A stretch of DNA of 21,882 nucleotides from JBEKJU01 sp050011095 (lineage in GTDB: Bacteria > Desulfobacterota > Syntrophorhabdia > Syntrophorhabdales > WCHB1-27), in NCBI GenBank assembly GCA_050011095.1, contig JBEKJU010000031.1, positions 1 through 21,882 on the forward strand, given 5' to 3'. The translations under genes and the position numbers were made by a program. Within the stretch, counting starts at the first letter, position 1; each line of letters starts with the position of its first letter. This document shows positions 21,761-21,882 of the stretch, one piece after another. The notes under the pieces are model-generated. The model made no database searches and was not told the origin of the DNA. It worked only from the letters and a program-made list of their open reading frames with translations.

Positions 21761-21882
21761 CGGTGTTGGCGGCGCTGAAAAAGATGCCAATTATGGCGCA
21801 GTGGCCCCCCTCCAATAGAAAATCTTTCCTCCTTGCAGCATTGCCCTGACCCATAAGAGAGACTGAGGGCATGGCGGCTCGG
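21760..21882. mobile_element. Possible insertion-sequence end (runs off the window)
   Basis: Sequence beginning TGTTGGCGGCGCTGAAAAAG breaks the integrase. It contains a short direct repeat (GGCGCTGAAA... and TTATGGCGCAG) reminiscent of the repeated ends of IS21-type elements. No transposase is visible before the edge, so identity is a guess. Confidence 0.35.

Noticed and set aside
1..21882. CRISPR array
   Set aside because: The only tandem repeats are coding zinc-ribbon repeats; no regularly spaced repeats with unique spacers.

Overview
The window looks like part of a chromosome from an anaerobic deltaproteobacterium-type organism (Desulfobacterota in the broad sense; a syntrophic or sulfate/metal-reducing lifestyle is my inference). 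The left 5.5 kb is core-like redox metabolism. On the minus strand it carries a MoaD-like sulfur carrier protein, a tungsten aldehyde:ferredoxin oxidoreductase (AOR family) and a molybdenum hydroxylase that reads very like the Desulfovibrio gigas aldehyde oxidoreductase (Mop); the Mop gene runs off the left edge. A good sigma-54 promoter match lies upstream of the MoaD-like gene.

From 5.5 to 11.1 kb the DNA is decaying. It holds a gene-poor stretch with an imperfect ~95 bp repeat and a glycine-zipper lipoprotein gene with two frameshifts. An intact tetraheme cytochrome c gene follows, but its fumarate-reductase-type flavoprotein partner is frameshifted, cut and apparently split. The break contains a truncated group II intron (maturase C-terminus plus a recognisable domain V). 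Next come a full-length IS1634-type transposase gene with a hairpin over its start codon, and a HEPN-domain gene broken by an in-frame stop.

From 11.2 to 14.36 kb there is a compact unit: promoter, hairpin-rich leader, 27-residue ORF, about 700 nt of strongly structured non-coding sequence, an unrecognised 186-residue protein, a terminator, and a tyrosine recombinase. It ends at a 56-nt copy of the 3' half of a tRNA-Leu(CAA) gene, the hallmark of an integration site. I consider this RNA plus unknown protein plus recombinase unit the best candidate for something undescribed.

From 14.36 kb to the right edge a second integrative element appears to abut the first. It has a hairpin-rich, origin-like region; an HUH rolling-circle Rep with two apparent frameshifts; a zinc-ribbon protein; and a cluster of small ORFs coupled to a zinc-ribbon/ankyrin/PsbP-like fusion protein. 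A ParDE-type toxin-antitoxin pair follows, then a putative ribbon-helix-helix regulator with a perfect 21-bp palindrome over its promoter, an excisionase-like protein, and a second tyrosine recombinase whose catalytic C-terminus is lost where foreign sequence (possibly an insertion-sequence end) begins near 21,760. The layout suggests two tRNA-targeted elements stacked in tandem.

All calls come from reading the sequence. Family names rest on motif recognition, not on database searches.
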